Assembly (NCBI GenBank): GCA_022562795.1
Contig: JADFOP010000050.1
Coordinates: 1-13,760 of the forward strand
Direction: 5' to 3'
DNA: 13,760 bases
DNA from: Nitrospinota bacterium
GTDB taxonomy: Bacteria > JADFOP01
In this document: piece after piece, positions 1-6,069 of the stretch
How positions within the stretch are numbered: the stretch's first letter is position 1
Layout: every line of letters begins with the position of its first letter
The notes under the pieces: generated by a model
The model's database searches: none
What the model saw: only the letters and a program-made list of their open reading frames with translations
Told to the model about the DNA's origin: nothing
Position numbers and translations under genes: made by a program

Positions 1-38
1 GCCCTCATGGGTTAGGGGGTTTCCCAGTCCATGAGGGC
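1..38 (-). terminator. Hairpin downstream of nrdA, possible terminator
   Basis: A perfect 10-bp inverted repeat, GCCCTCATGG at 1-10 and CCATGAGGGC at 29-38, encloses an 18-base loop. It lies about 80 bases past the nrdA stop on the minus strand. The window ends at the foot of the stem, so I cannot see whether a T-tract follows. It may be the nrdA terminator or a processing hairpin before a following gene such as nrdB. Confidence 0.4.
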
Positions 39-116
39 ACACCTTCTCACTTTTTCAAGTCATTTATTGACTGTAGTCCCATCCTGTTCCATAGAATGAG
101 ACACAGCACAACATTA

Positions 117-2180
117 CTATTGACAAGCCAGGCATTCCTCGTAATCGGTCTGCTCGCCCGCTCCGGCCATCAGCTCGTATTTGGCGGCGTCGGCGGTGTT
201 GTCGGTCTCGACGCCGCCCGCAAAGCCCGCGCGCTGCACGCTCTTCGAGCGCAGGTAGTAGAGCGACTTGATGCCCTTCTCCCATGCCTGGAAGTGCAGC
301 ATCATCAGGTCCCACTTGTCGACATCGGCGGGGATGAAGAGGTTCAGCGACTGCGCCTGATCGATGAAGGGCGCACGGTCGGCGGCGAATTCGAGCAGCC
401 AGCGCTGATCGATCTCGAAGCTGGTCTTGTAGGTCGCCTTCTCTTCCGCGCTCAGGAAGTCGAGATGCTGAACCGATCCGCCCTTTTCGAGGATCGAGTT
501 CCACACATTGGTCGAATCCTTCGACTTCTCGCGCAGCAGCTTTTCCAGATACGGGTTCTTGACCACGAAGCTGCCCGACAGGGTCTTGTGGGTGTAGATA
601 TTGGCCGGGATCGGCTCGATGCAGGCGCTGGTGCCGCCGCAGATGATCGAGATCGACGCGGTCGGCGCGATCGCCATCTTGCAGCTGAACCGCTCCATCG
701 CGCCCATTTCTTCCGCGTCCGGGCAGGGCCCGCGTTCCTTGGCGAGGACCATGCTGGCCTCTTCCGCCTTCGCGCTGACGTGTTTGAACATCTTCAGGTT
801 CCAGACCTTGGCCATCGGGCTTTCGAAGCCGATGCCCTTCTGCTGGAGGAAGGAGTGGTAGCCCATGACGCCCAAGCCCACGCTGCGTTCGCGGCCGGCG
901 GAATATTTGGCGCGCGCCATCTCATCCGGCGCGCGGTCGATATAGTCCTGCAGCACGTTGTCGAGGAAGCGCATCACATCCTCGATGAACTGCTTGTCGC
1001 TATTCCACTCGTCCCACTTTTCGAGGTTGAGCGAGCTTAGGCAGCAGACCGCGGTGCGATCGTTGCCGAGATGATCGCGGCCCGTGGGCAGCGTGATTTC
1101 CGAACACAGGTTCGAGGTCGAGACCTTGAGGCCGAGATCGCGGTGATGCTTGGGCATCATCCGGTTCACCGTGTCGGAGAAGACGATATAGGGCTCGCCC
1201 GTCGCGAGGCGGGTTTCGACCAGCTTCTGGAACAGCGAACGCGCATCCACGGTCTTGCGGACCGATCCGTCCTTGGGGCTGACGAGATCGAAGGATTCGC
1301 CCGCGCGGACGGCTTCCATGAATTCGTCGGTCAGCAGCACGCCGTGATGCAGGTTCAGCGCCTTGCGGTTGAAATCGCCCGAAGGTTTGCGGATTTCGAG
1401 GAATTCCTCGATCTCGGGGTGCGACACGTCGAGATAGCAGGCAGCCGAGCCGCGCCGCAGCGAACCCTGCGAAATCGCGAGCGTGAGCGAATCCATCACG
1501 CGCACGAAGGGGATGATGCCGCTGGTCTTGCCGTTGAGGCCCACCGGCTCGCCGATGCCGCGCACCTGGCCCCAATAGGTGCCGATGCCGCCGCCGCGCG
1601 AAGCCAGCCAGACATTCTCGTTCCAGGTGCCGACGATGCCTTCCAGGCTGTCCTCGACACTGTTGAGATAGCACGAGATCGGCAGGCCGCGATTGGTGCC
1701 GCCGTTCGACAGCACGGGCGTGGCGGGCATGAACCACAGGCGCGAGATGTAATCGTAAAGGCGCTGGGCGTGATCCTGATCGTCGGCATAGGCATCGGCC
1801 ACGCGGGCGAACAGGTCCTGAAACTCCTCGCCGGGCAGAAGATAGCGATCGATCAGCGTTTCCTTGCCAAATTCGGTCAGCAAGGCATCGCGGCTGCTGT
1901 CGGTGACGACTTGGAAGCGGCGATCGTTGATCTTCTTCGAATCGTCGACCGGTTCGGCAGAGGCCTTGACCGCTTCCATCATCGCGCCGGCTAGCGCCGC
2001 GTCGGCTTTTTCCGAGATCGCCGCCGTGCCGACCAGTTCTTCGCTACCGCTGTCGGAAGCCTGCATATCGATTGCCTTTCCGGATGCGGGACTGACAGCG
2101 GGGGAAGGCGCGTCCGAGACAGTCGCCGTATCGTCCTGCGTCATGTCCAGTTCCATCGCGTCCTCGTTCCTGAAATCCAT
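117..2180 (-). CDS. nrdA: Ribonucleoside-diphosphate reductase class I, alpha subunit
   Basis: This is the large, catalytic subunit of class I ribonucleotide reductase. It reduces ribonucleoside diphosphates to deoxyribonucleotides in the cytoplasm, using a radical supplied by the beta subunit. The ATG at 2180 gives 687 residues and has GAGGA just upstream; the frame stays open further upstream to 2381, but that part looks non-coding. Active-site landmarks are all present: the redox cysteine pair C170 (PISCYLNS) and C379 (AVCCLSS), the thiyl-radical site NLCSE (N357, C359, E361), the PTASIS loop at 506-511, the radical-transfer tyrosines Y641 and Y642, and the C-terminal shuttle pair C683 and C686. 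The first 80 or so residues are acidic and low in complexity, and I see no ATP-cone there. Sequence style suggests Sphingomonadales. nrdB is not in the window. Confidence 0.96.
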   Translation of the reverse strand: MDFRNEDAMELDMTQDDTATVSDAPSPAVSPASGKAIDMQASDSGSEELVGTAAISEKADAALAGAMMEAVKASAEPVDDSKKINDRRFQVVTDSSRDALLTEFGKETLIDRYLLPGEEFQDLFARVADAYADDQDHAQRLYDYISRLWFMPATPVLSNGGTNRGLPISCYLNSVEDSLEGIVGTWNENVWLASRGGGIGTYWGQVRGIGEPVGLNGKTSGIIPFVRVMDSLTLAISQGSLRRGSAACYLDVSHPEIEEFLEIRKPSGDFNRKALNLHHGVLLTDEFMEAVRAGESFDLVSPKDGSVRKTVDARSLFQKLVETRLATGEPYIVFSDTVNRMMPKHHRDLGLKVSTSNLCSEITLPTGRDHLGNDRTAVCCLSSLNLEKWDEWNSDKQFIEDVMRFLDNVLQDYIDRAPDEMARAKYSAGRERSVGLGVMGYHSFLQQKGIGFESPMAKVWNLKMFKHVSAKAEEASMVLAKERGPCPDAEEMGAMERFSCKMAIAPTASISIICGGTSACIEPIPANIYTHKTLSGSFVVKNPYLEKLLREKSKDSTNVWNSILEKGGSVQHLDFLSAEEKATYKTSFEIDQRWLLEFAADRAPFIDQAQSLNLFIPADVDKWDLMMLHFQAWEKGIKSLYYLRSKSVQRAGFAGGVETDNTADAAKYELMAGAGEQTDYEECLACQ

Positions 2181-2650
2181 CGCTCGTCCTCGCCCTTCGT
2201 CTCGTGTCGCGTCCGATCGTGCGTGAGCCGATGTTCCGCATGTGTTCGATTCGGCGAGCCGTACCCGCCTAGCAATATTCGGGGGCGGAAGGGGTATGAA
2301 ACTTATCCCCTTTTTGCCCACAGGGCCCAATCGAGACCGAACGGAACCGGCGCCTGCCCCATATGGGTCCGGCGGCCGCAATCGCTAGGTCTAGTGGGTC
2401 CCCCCAGGTGCCCGACTACCAGATACTGAATCAGACCGGGTCGGCGCGCAAGAGGGTGAAGAGGGTTTTAACGCGTCCCGGACCCGTCGGATGGTGGTGT
2501 GTCGTCCGACTGCAACGCAGCGACGCGTGGACCAAGCTGGACTTGTGATGAGCGCAAGGGCGAAAATGAATCCGTGAAAAAATTTTTGCGGGCAAAAGGG
2601 CCCCTCGCGCGGTTGCGCAGCGATCGAATCCGGACCCGCAATTATCGAAT
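2181..2650. other. nrdA leader and intergenic region without a gene
   Basis: No convincing coding region lies between nrdA and the hydrolase remnant. The stretch holds small dyads: AAGGGG/CCCCTT at 2289-2312, GCCC/GGGC near 2316-2326, and GTCGGA/TCCGAC at 2486-2491 and 2505-2510. An A6T5 run sits near 2577-2587. The nrdA promoter and any NrdR operators should be here, but I could not identify a promoter with confidence and saw no clean NrdR-box pair. Confidence 0.5.
2289..2312 (-). promoter_or_regulatory. Dyad in the nrdA leader
   Basis: AAGGGG at 2289-2294 and CCCCTT at 2307-2312 form a perfect 6-bp inverted repeat with a 12-base centre, about 110 bases upstream of the nrdA ATG. On the plus strand it is followed by a run of T, so it could also stop transcription entering from the left. 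Its role as an operator or hairpin is a guess. Confidence 0.28.
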
Positions 2651-2866
2651 CTAGGGCGGCGCTCCAGCGCTCGCGCGGGCATGGCCGCCGATCGCTCCCG
2701 CCAGCTCGTCGACGAGTTCCAGCGGCAGGTCGTGGCCCCAGCCGGGCAGGGTCCGGATCGTCGCATTGGGAATGCAGGCCGCCGTATCACGCCCGCCCTC
2801 GCACGGGACCAGCGGATCGTCCTCACCCGCACGTTTCCGCCTGGCCCCCCACTCGACGATTAGTTT
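2651..2866 (-). pseudogene. Alpha/beta-hydrolase C-terminal remnant
   Basis: The last 58 or so codons before the stop at 2651 encode a typical end of an alpha/beta-fold hydrolase. The segment GEDDPLVPCEGGRDTAA carries the acidic catalytic residue region, and WGHDLP carries the catalytic histidine. Upstream the expected beta-strand and HG motif are poorly matched (PKLIVEWG...), and a different minus-strand frame (about 2866-2965) looks coding (GFEKGDWWVQDAAAAARELAE). The gene therefore seems frameshifted or rearranged, then cut off by the TatD fragment. The substrate cannot be inferred. It sits upstream of nrdA on the same strand and probably belongs to the same alphaproteobacterial piece. Confidence 0.6.
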
Positions 2867-2943
2867 CGGATGCCGCCCGCGCCTCGACTTCAGCCAACTC
2901 GCGTGCGGCGGCGGCGGCGTCCTGCACCCACCAATCGCCTTTT

Positions 2944-3203
2944 TCAAAGCCCGGCAGGCCATCGACCGGGGCTTCTTCATCTCCCTAGCGCGTCCGTTGC
3001 TCCGGCTCACTGAGCTACAGGAAACGGCCAAAGCCATTCCGCTGGAGAACATCGTTCTGGAGACCGACGCGGCCCCACAGCCCTTTAAGAAGTACCGCAC
3101 CAATTGGACCGAGCCTCGCCACACGCAGGCCGTCGCCCAACAACTGGCCTACCTCAAGGGCATCACGCTGGAGGAGGTGGCCGAGGCCTTGGCCCCGAGG
3201 TAG
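2944..3203 (+). pseudogene. TatD-family metal-dependent nuclease, internal/C-terminal fragment
   Basis: About 80 codons match the last third of a TatD-type DNase, a TIM-barrel metal hydrolase. The segment ARQAIDRGFFISL fits the strand after the usual LHCFTG motif. The segment ENIVLETDA carries the conserved metal-binding aspartate, followed by PQPFKKYRTNWTEPR, and YLKGITLEEVAEA matches the C-terminal helix. No start codon and no N-terminal two thirds are present. The match stops near 3187, where the usual TxN ending is replaced by LAPR and a stop encoded by the antisense of the permease gene. The fragment is therefore bounded by a junction on each side. It lies opposite in strand to both neighbours. 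Confidence 0.7.
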
Positions 3204-4018
3204 CGGGTCACCATGGTCAGGGTGGCGGGGTTGGTGGCCGGGCCCGCGAGCAAAAAGACGAGGGCCGCGCCTGGGTTCAGCCCCTTGGCGATCATCGCGG
3301 CGGCGACGGGGGTCGAGGCGGTGGCACAGATGTAGATGGGCATCCCCAGGGCTAGCATGATGAACATGCTGCCGAGGCCGCTTCCGACCCAGGTGCGGAA
3401 GAAGCTCTCGGGAATGAGGGCGGTGATGAGACCCGCCAGGACGATCCCGACCACCAGCCAGAGGGCGATGTCGCCGAGCAGGTCTCCGAAGCCGTAGCGG
3501 ACGGCCCGGGCGAGCTTCTCGCCCAGGCTGTGGGTGTGGCCGTCGCCGCCTTCGCCCTCGCAGACCTGGCAGACCTTCGAAGAGGGGGCTTGGGGCACTT
3601 CCTCCTTATCAAGCAGGTCTGCAAGGCCGCCTGTCGTCAGGGCCGTTATGAAAGCAGCCACTGGCCTAAAAAGAGTGTAGATGGGATCGAGCAGAGCGTA
3701 GGTTATGGCTATCGAGTCGACACCGGTCTCGGGTGTTGCGATGAGGAAGGCGAGGGTAGAGCCCCGGCTCGCCCCCTGGCGCCGAAGGCTCAGGGCGGTC
3801 GGGATGACACCGCAGGAGCAGAGGGGGAGAGGGATGCCGAACAGCGCCGCCTTGGCAACACCCTTCATGCCGCCGCCCCCCAGGTGACGGGTGATGGCCT
3901 CCTGGGGCAGCATCACGGCGATGAGGCCCGCAACGAACGTTCCGAACAGCAGGTATACAGATGCCTCGACGAAAATGGCCGAGGCGGCCTCCACGCTCCT
4001 GACGACGAGGGATTCCAT
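3149..4018 (-). CDS. SO_0444-type (DUF318/ArsP-like) metal efflux permease, 3'-truncated
   Basis: This is an inner-membrane permease of the DUF318/ArsP_1 group, members of which export Cu/Zn or arsenicals. The 289-residue product has the two family half-motifs: PLPLCSCGVIP with CSCG at 67-70, and MPIYICATASTP near 226-237 followed by GPATNPAT. Several hydrophobic membrane segments are visible. Between the halves lies a loop with C150, C153, H161 and H163 that could bind metal. The ATG at 4018 follows AAGGAG, and the arsR-type gene ends 31 bases upstream, so they are probably co-transcribed. True homology ends near residue 275 (TRYLGAK). The last dozen or so residues come from antisense TatD sequence, so the C-terminal membrane segments are missing. 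The fold call is firm; which metal is exported is inferred. Confidence 0.85.
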   Translation of the reverse strand: MESLVVRSVEAASAIFVEASVYLLFGTFVAGLIAVMLPQEAITRHLGGGGMKGVAKAALFGIPLPLCSCGVIPTALSLRRQGASRGSTLAFLIATPETGVDSIAITYALLDPIYTLFRPVAAFITALTTGGLADLLDKEEVPQAPSSKVCQVCEGEGGDGHTHSLGEKLARAVRYGFGDLLGDIALWLVVGIVLAGLITALIPESFFRTWVGSGLGSMFIMLALGMPIYICATASTPVAAAMIAKGLNPGAALVFLLAGPATNPATLTMVTRYLGAKASATSSSVMPLR

Positions 4019-4049
4019 TCCCGTTCCTACTCCTTGAGGCCGAGTCGGC

Positions 4050-4424
4050 TCAGCCGTGGGTCACGTGGTCTAAGCCCTGAGCCATAAGCTTCTCGATGTG
4101 GTCGTCGTCCAGGGCGTAGTAGACCATGCGGCCTTCCCTCCGATTGCGAACAAGGCGAAGGGAGCGCAGCAGCCGAAGCTGATGGCTCACCGCCGATTGG
4201 CTCATGCCGAGGATTGCCGCAAGATCGCACACACAGAGCTCCGTGGCGGCGAGGGCGTGGAGAATGCGCACCCGGGTTGGATCCCCAAGGGCCCGAAAGA
4301 TCTCAGCCAGTCCACGCGTTGTGGCCTCGTCTATCATAGAGGCGAGCACCAGAGAGACCCGCTCCGGGTCAATGGCATCTACCTCACAGTCGATGGTATC
4401 GACCTGCTCAAGCTCAGCTTCCAT
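4050..4424 (-). CDS. ArsR/SmtB-family metal-sensing repressor, CadC-like
   Basis: This 124-residue winged-helix repressor should release DNA when it binds metal. The ALGDPTRVRILHAL segment (45-58) and the recognition helix SQSAVSHQLRLL (75-86) are classic for the family. Two metal sites can be read from it. The alpha-3 motif ELCVCDL gives C64 and C66, with C13 in the N-terminal arm. The alpha-5 site is D107 and H109 plus H120 and H123. By alignment with CadC, C13 matches Cys7, the Cys11 equivalent is an alanine, and H123 stands where CadC/SmtB have a glutamate. The permease gene follows 31 bases downstream, and a 20-bp operator-like palindrome lies upstream, which fits autoregulation of an efflux operon. 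Zn, Cd, Pb and As(III) are all possible signals. Confidence 0.9.
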   Translation of the reverse strand: MEAELEQVDTIDCEVDAIDPERVSLVLASMIDEATTRGLAEIFRALGDPTRVRILHALAATELCVCDLAAILGMSQSAVSHQLRLLRSLRLVRNRREGRMVYYALDDDHIEKLMAQGLDHVTHG

Positions 4425-4457
4425 AACCTGGTCCCCAATTTATATTAACTCATGTTC

Positions 4458-4477
4458 ATATGAGCAATTGGTCATAT
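4458..4477 (-). promoter_or_regulatory. Probable ArsR-family operator
   Basis: A 20-bp near-perfect palindrome: ATATGA at 4458-4463 and TCATAT at 4472-4477 flank a CAATTG core, with only one unpaired G/G position on either side of the core. It starts right at the predicted transcription start of the arsR-type gene, where SmtB/CadC-type repressors bind. An overlapping CTCAT-N6-ATGAG repeat at 4449-4464 extends the dyad region. Confidence 0.7.
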
Positions 4478-4485
4478 ATTCTTCT

Positions 4486-4516
4486 ATAATATGAAGCCAT
4501 CAGGCTTTAATGTCAA
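4486..4516 (-). promoter_or_regulatory. Promoter of the arsR-permease operon, 19-bp spacer with dyad
   Basis: On the minus strand a perfect -35 hexamer TTGACA (4516-4511) and TATTAT (4491-4486) are separated by 19 bases. The spacer holds an exact dyad, AAGCC at 4507-4503 and GGCTT at 4498-4494 on the minus strand. A 19-bp spacer with a central dyad is the layout of MerR-type promoters, though no merR-like gene is in the window. A second possible promoter is TTGCTC-N17-TATAAA, nearer the start codon. Confidence 0.55.
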
Positions 4517-4580
4517 GGGCTGACCGATGGGACGGGTAGGTGGGATCCACTATAAGGCAGGGAATTCCGTCGGATGTCCT

Positions 4581-4994
4581 TTATGAAACCTTTCTGAGTG
4601 TGCGCTTCAGCCGCTTGATGCGATTTCGCACTCGCTTGAGCTCGGTGGAGTCGCCAGCCTCGAGGGCGGATGTCCGAAGCCCCTTGAGCTGGCGAATCTC
4701 CTGCTTAATGGCCCCCTTGTCCACGGCAAAGGCCGATACACCTTCGGCCTCCTCCACACCCCGGAGGGCGAAGATGGCCTCCACGAGCTCGCCCTTCTTC
4801 AGGCCGTGGACGCCGGCGATCTCCTTAAGATCCAGGGCCAAATCTCGGAGCCTTTTGGCCGTCATATGCTCCAGCTGACGGCGCGTGTAGCGCTTCTCGG
4901 GGGGCGGCTCGTCTTTGGCCTCGGCCGTCTCTTCGGCAGCCTCTGCCTCGGCTTCCGCCTCGTCCACCTCGGGGGTTTCCTTCTCATCCGTCAC
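4581..4994 (-). CDS. Rho N-terminal-domain protein with charged tails
   Basis: This small, highly charged protein has 137 residues. Residues 1-34 are a Glu/Ala-rich acidic tail. Residues 38-78 (YTRRQLEHMTAKRLRDLA ... KKGELVEAI) match the helix-extended-helix of the Rho termination factor N-terminal domain, a SAP-like nucleic-acid-binding module. Residues 93-137 form a basic helix, probably a coiled coil, ending in a Lys/Arg-rich stretch. The start is GTG at 4994, supported by AAGGAG seven bases upstream. It lies 46 bases after the lipoprotein gene on the same strand and may be co-transcribed. A DNA- or RNA-binding role is inferred from the domain; the real function is unknown. Confidence 0.78.
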   Translation of the reverse strand: MTDEKETPEVDEAEAEAEAAEETAEAKDEPPPEKRYTRRQLEHMTAKRLRDLALDLKEIAGVHGLKKGELVEAIFALRGVEEAEGVSAFAVDKGAIKQEIRQLKGLRTSALEAGDSTELKRVRNRIKRLKRTLRKVS

Positions 4995-5040
4995 GGTATC
5001 GCTCCTTCATCTTGCACAAACCTAATTAGCTAAGAGTGCA

Positions 5041-5757
5041 TTAGAACTTGAGGTTTCTTGGGTGAAGGTACCCATGGCCAGGGAAGGTGCGCATCACCTC
5101 CTCCACACCCAGGCGGGCCAGGGTGTCGCTCGTTTGCCACGTTGCGCCTCCCTTCAAGAAGTTCTCCAGCTCCAGGATGTTATCTGTAAGAGGGCGCTGG
5201 GTCTTGGAGAAGGAGGCCTTCCAGAGCAAGGCGCCATCTTCGACCCGGAACAGATAGACCTGAAAAGCGACGCTGGCTGGCTCCTTCGCCCCCAGCGCGC
5301 TGCCCTCCCGTTCGCGCCATCGGTTCACATCGCCTACGAGGACCGTATCCACCCCAAGGTCTTTGCCGATGAGGGTTGCGACTTCGAGCTCCCCCCGCCG
5401 GACGTAGGGCATCGCGTGCTTGATCATCGCCCGCTGCACCTTGATGGGTGACGACACACGGTAGTGACCGTACTGACGGAGCCGCTTGTCGAAGAGCTCG
5501 TGCAAGCGGTTGACGCGCAGCCGGACCGTCTCCTCCAAGTCGAGCGACCGGGGTCGCCCAAAAGGCAACACCGCCACGGAATTAAACTTGTACCCGGTGG
5601 CCTGGGCGCCCTTCTTGGCCTTGTAGTTGCTCGCCGTATCGAATTCCGGCACCAATGCCCCAGGCACATCGAATGCGGTCCGGGTCACATTGCACCCGAC
5701 ACCTAGGAGGAGCCCGAAGGCCGCCACGAGCGCGGCTCTAACCATCAGTGCTATCAC
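5041..5757 (-). CDS. Predicted lipoprotein with CsgG/TolB-like N-terminal fold
   Basis: The 238-residue product starts with a basic residue and a hydrophobic stretch ending LLLGVGC, so C22 is the likely lipidated cysteine. The -3 residue is Gly rather than the usual Leu, so the lipobox is slightly atypical. The mature part has SVAVLPFGRP (60-69) and a later DLGVDTVLVGDVNRW segment, a pattern seen in periplasmic lipoproteins with CsgG- or GNA1162-like folds. The LLWKASFSKTQ segment fits the last strand of such domains. The start is GTG at 5757 behind AAGGAGG; a later in-frame ATG lies too far from it. Directly upstream is the terminator of the rlmI operon, so this gene needs its own promoter. 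The family name is tentative and the function unknown. Confidence 0.75.
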   Translation of the reverse strand: MIALMVRAALVAAFGLLLGVGCNVTRTAFDVPGALVPEFDTASNYKAKKGAQATGYKFNSVAVLPFGRPRSLDLEETVRLRVNRLHELFDKRLRQYGHYRVSSPIKVQRAMIKHAMPYVRRGELEVATLIGKDLGVDTVLVGDVNRWREREGSALGAKEPASVAFQVYLFRVEDGALLWKASFSKTQRPLTDNILELENFLKGGATWQTSDTLARLGVEEVMRTFPGHGYLHPRNLKF

Positions 5758-5776
5758 GGCTTACGCCCCTCCTTTT

Positions 5777-5815
5777 AAAAAGGCCACCGGCTCTTATACC
5801 ACAGAGCCAAGGGCC
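5777..5815 (-). terminator. Intrinsic terminator of the rlmI-ParB-SPL operon
   Basis: On the minus strand a two-tier hairpin is followed by five T. The outer stem is GGCC (5815-5812) with GGCC (5785-5782), and the inner stem is GGCTCT (5808-5803) with AGAGCC (5794-5789); the T-tract is 5781-5777. It begins three bases after the stop codon of the 83-residue protein gene, closing the five-gene operon. Confidence 0.8.
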
Positions 5816-5817
5816 AT

Positions 5818-6069
5818 TCAACGACGGGGCCGCTCCAGCCACCAGGTGGCGGTCGCCTCGTCCCTGGTCAATACCCAGCGCTCACCGGCGACCGTCTCCA
5901 CGACGAAACGCCTGCGCCGGAGCCTCTCCGGATGGGTCTCCTCAAGCCGGGACTCCAAAACGCGCACCAGAGGAACCCGCTCCTCATCCACCCAGACGGC
6001 CCTGGGGGCTTCTTCAGCCCGCCCGCCGGCGTAGGACTCGACCCGCACGGGCTCGGCTTGCCCGCTCAC
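5818..6069 (-). CDS. 83-residue protein coupled to the SPL-like enzyme
   Basis: I do not recognise this protein with certainty. The GTG start at 6069 overlaps the TGA of the radical SAM gene (GTGA), with AGGA a few bases upstream, which indicates translational coupling. The product is acidic at the N-terminus. Its C-terminal half reads as alternating beta strands, with VWVDEERVPLVRVLESRL, RRRRFVVETVAGERWVL and ATATWWLERPR. The ending 'Vet..G.r..L.rd....W.L' recalls the small DUF6504-type proteins, but that is a resemblance only. A longer upstream reading in the same frame overlaps the radical SAM gene and looks non-coding. It is the last gene before the terminator. A partner or regulator of the upstream enzyme is possible. 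Confidence 0.7.
   Translation of the reverse strand: MSGQAEPVRVESYAGGRAEEAPRAVWVDEERVPLVRVLESRLEETHPERLRRRRFVVETVAGERWVLTRDEATATWWLERPRR

Noticed and set aside
96-1994. Long plus-strand open frames of about 310 codons opposite nrdA (96-1040 and 1071-1994)
   Set aside because: They are antisense frames kept open by the GC-rich third positions of nrdA. Their products look like Arg/Ala/His-rich mixtures with no recognisable domain, while the minus-strand protein has every catalytic motif.
2181-2381. Earlier in-frame start for nrdA, adding 67 residues
   Set aside because: The extension is Pro/Arg/Gly-rich, unlike NrdA, and the ATG at 2180 has the better ribosome site and the family-like beginning.
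2181-2440. NrdR operator boxes upstream of nrdA
   Set aside because: AT-rich heptamers such as AATATTG near 2271 and the CTAGTGGG-like stretch near 2391 only loosely resemble half-boxes. No pair with proper spacing was found.
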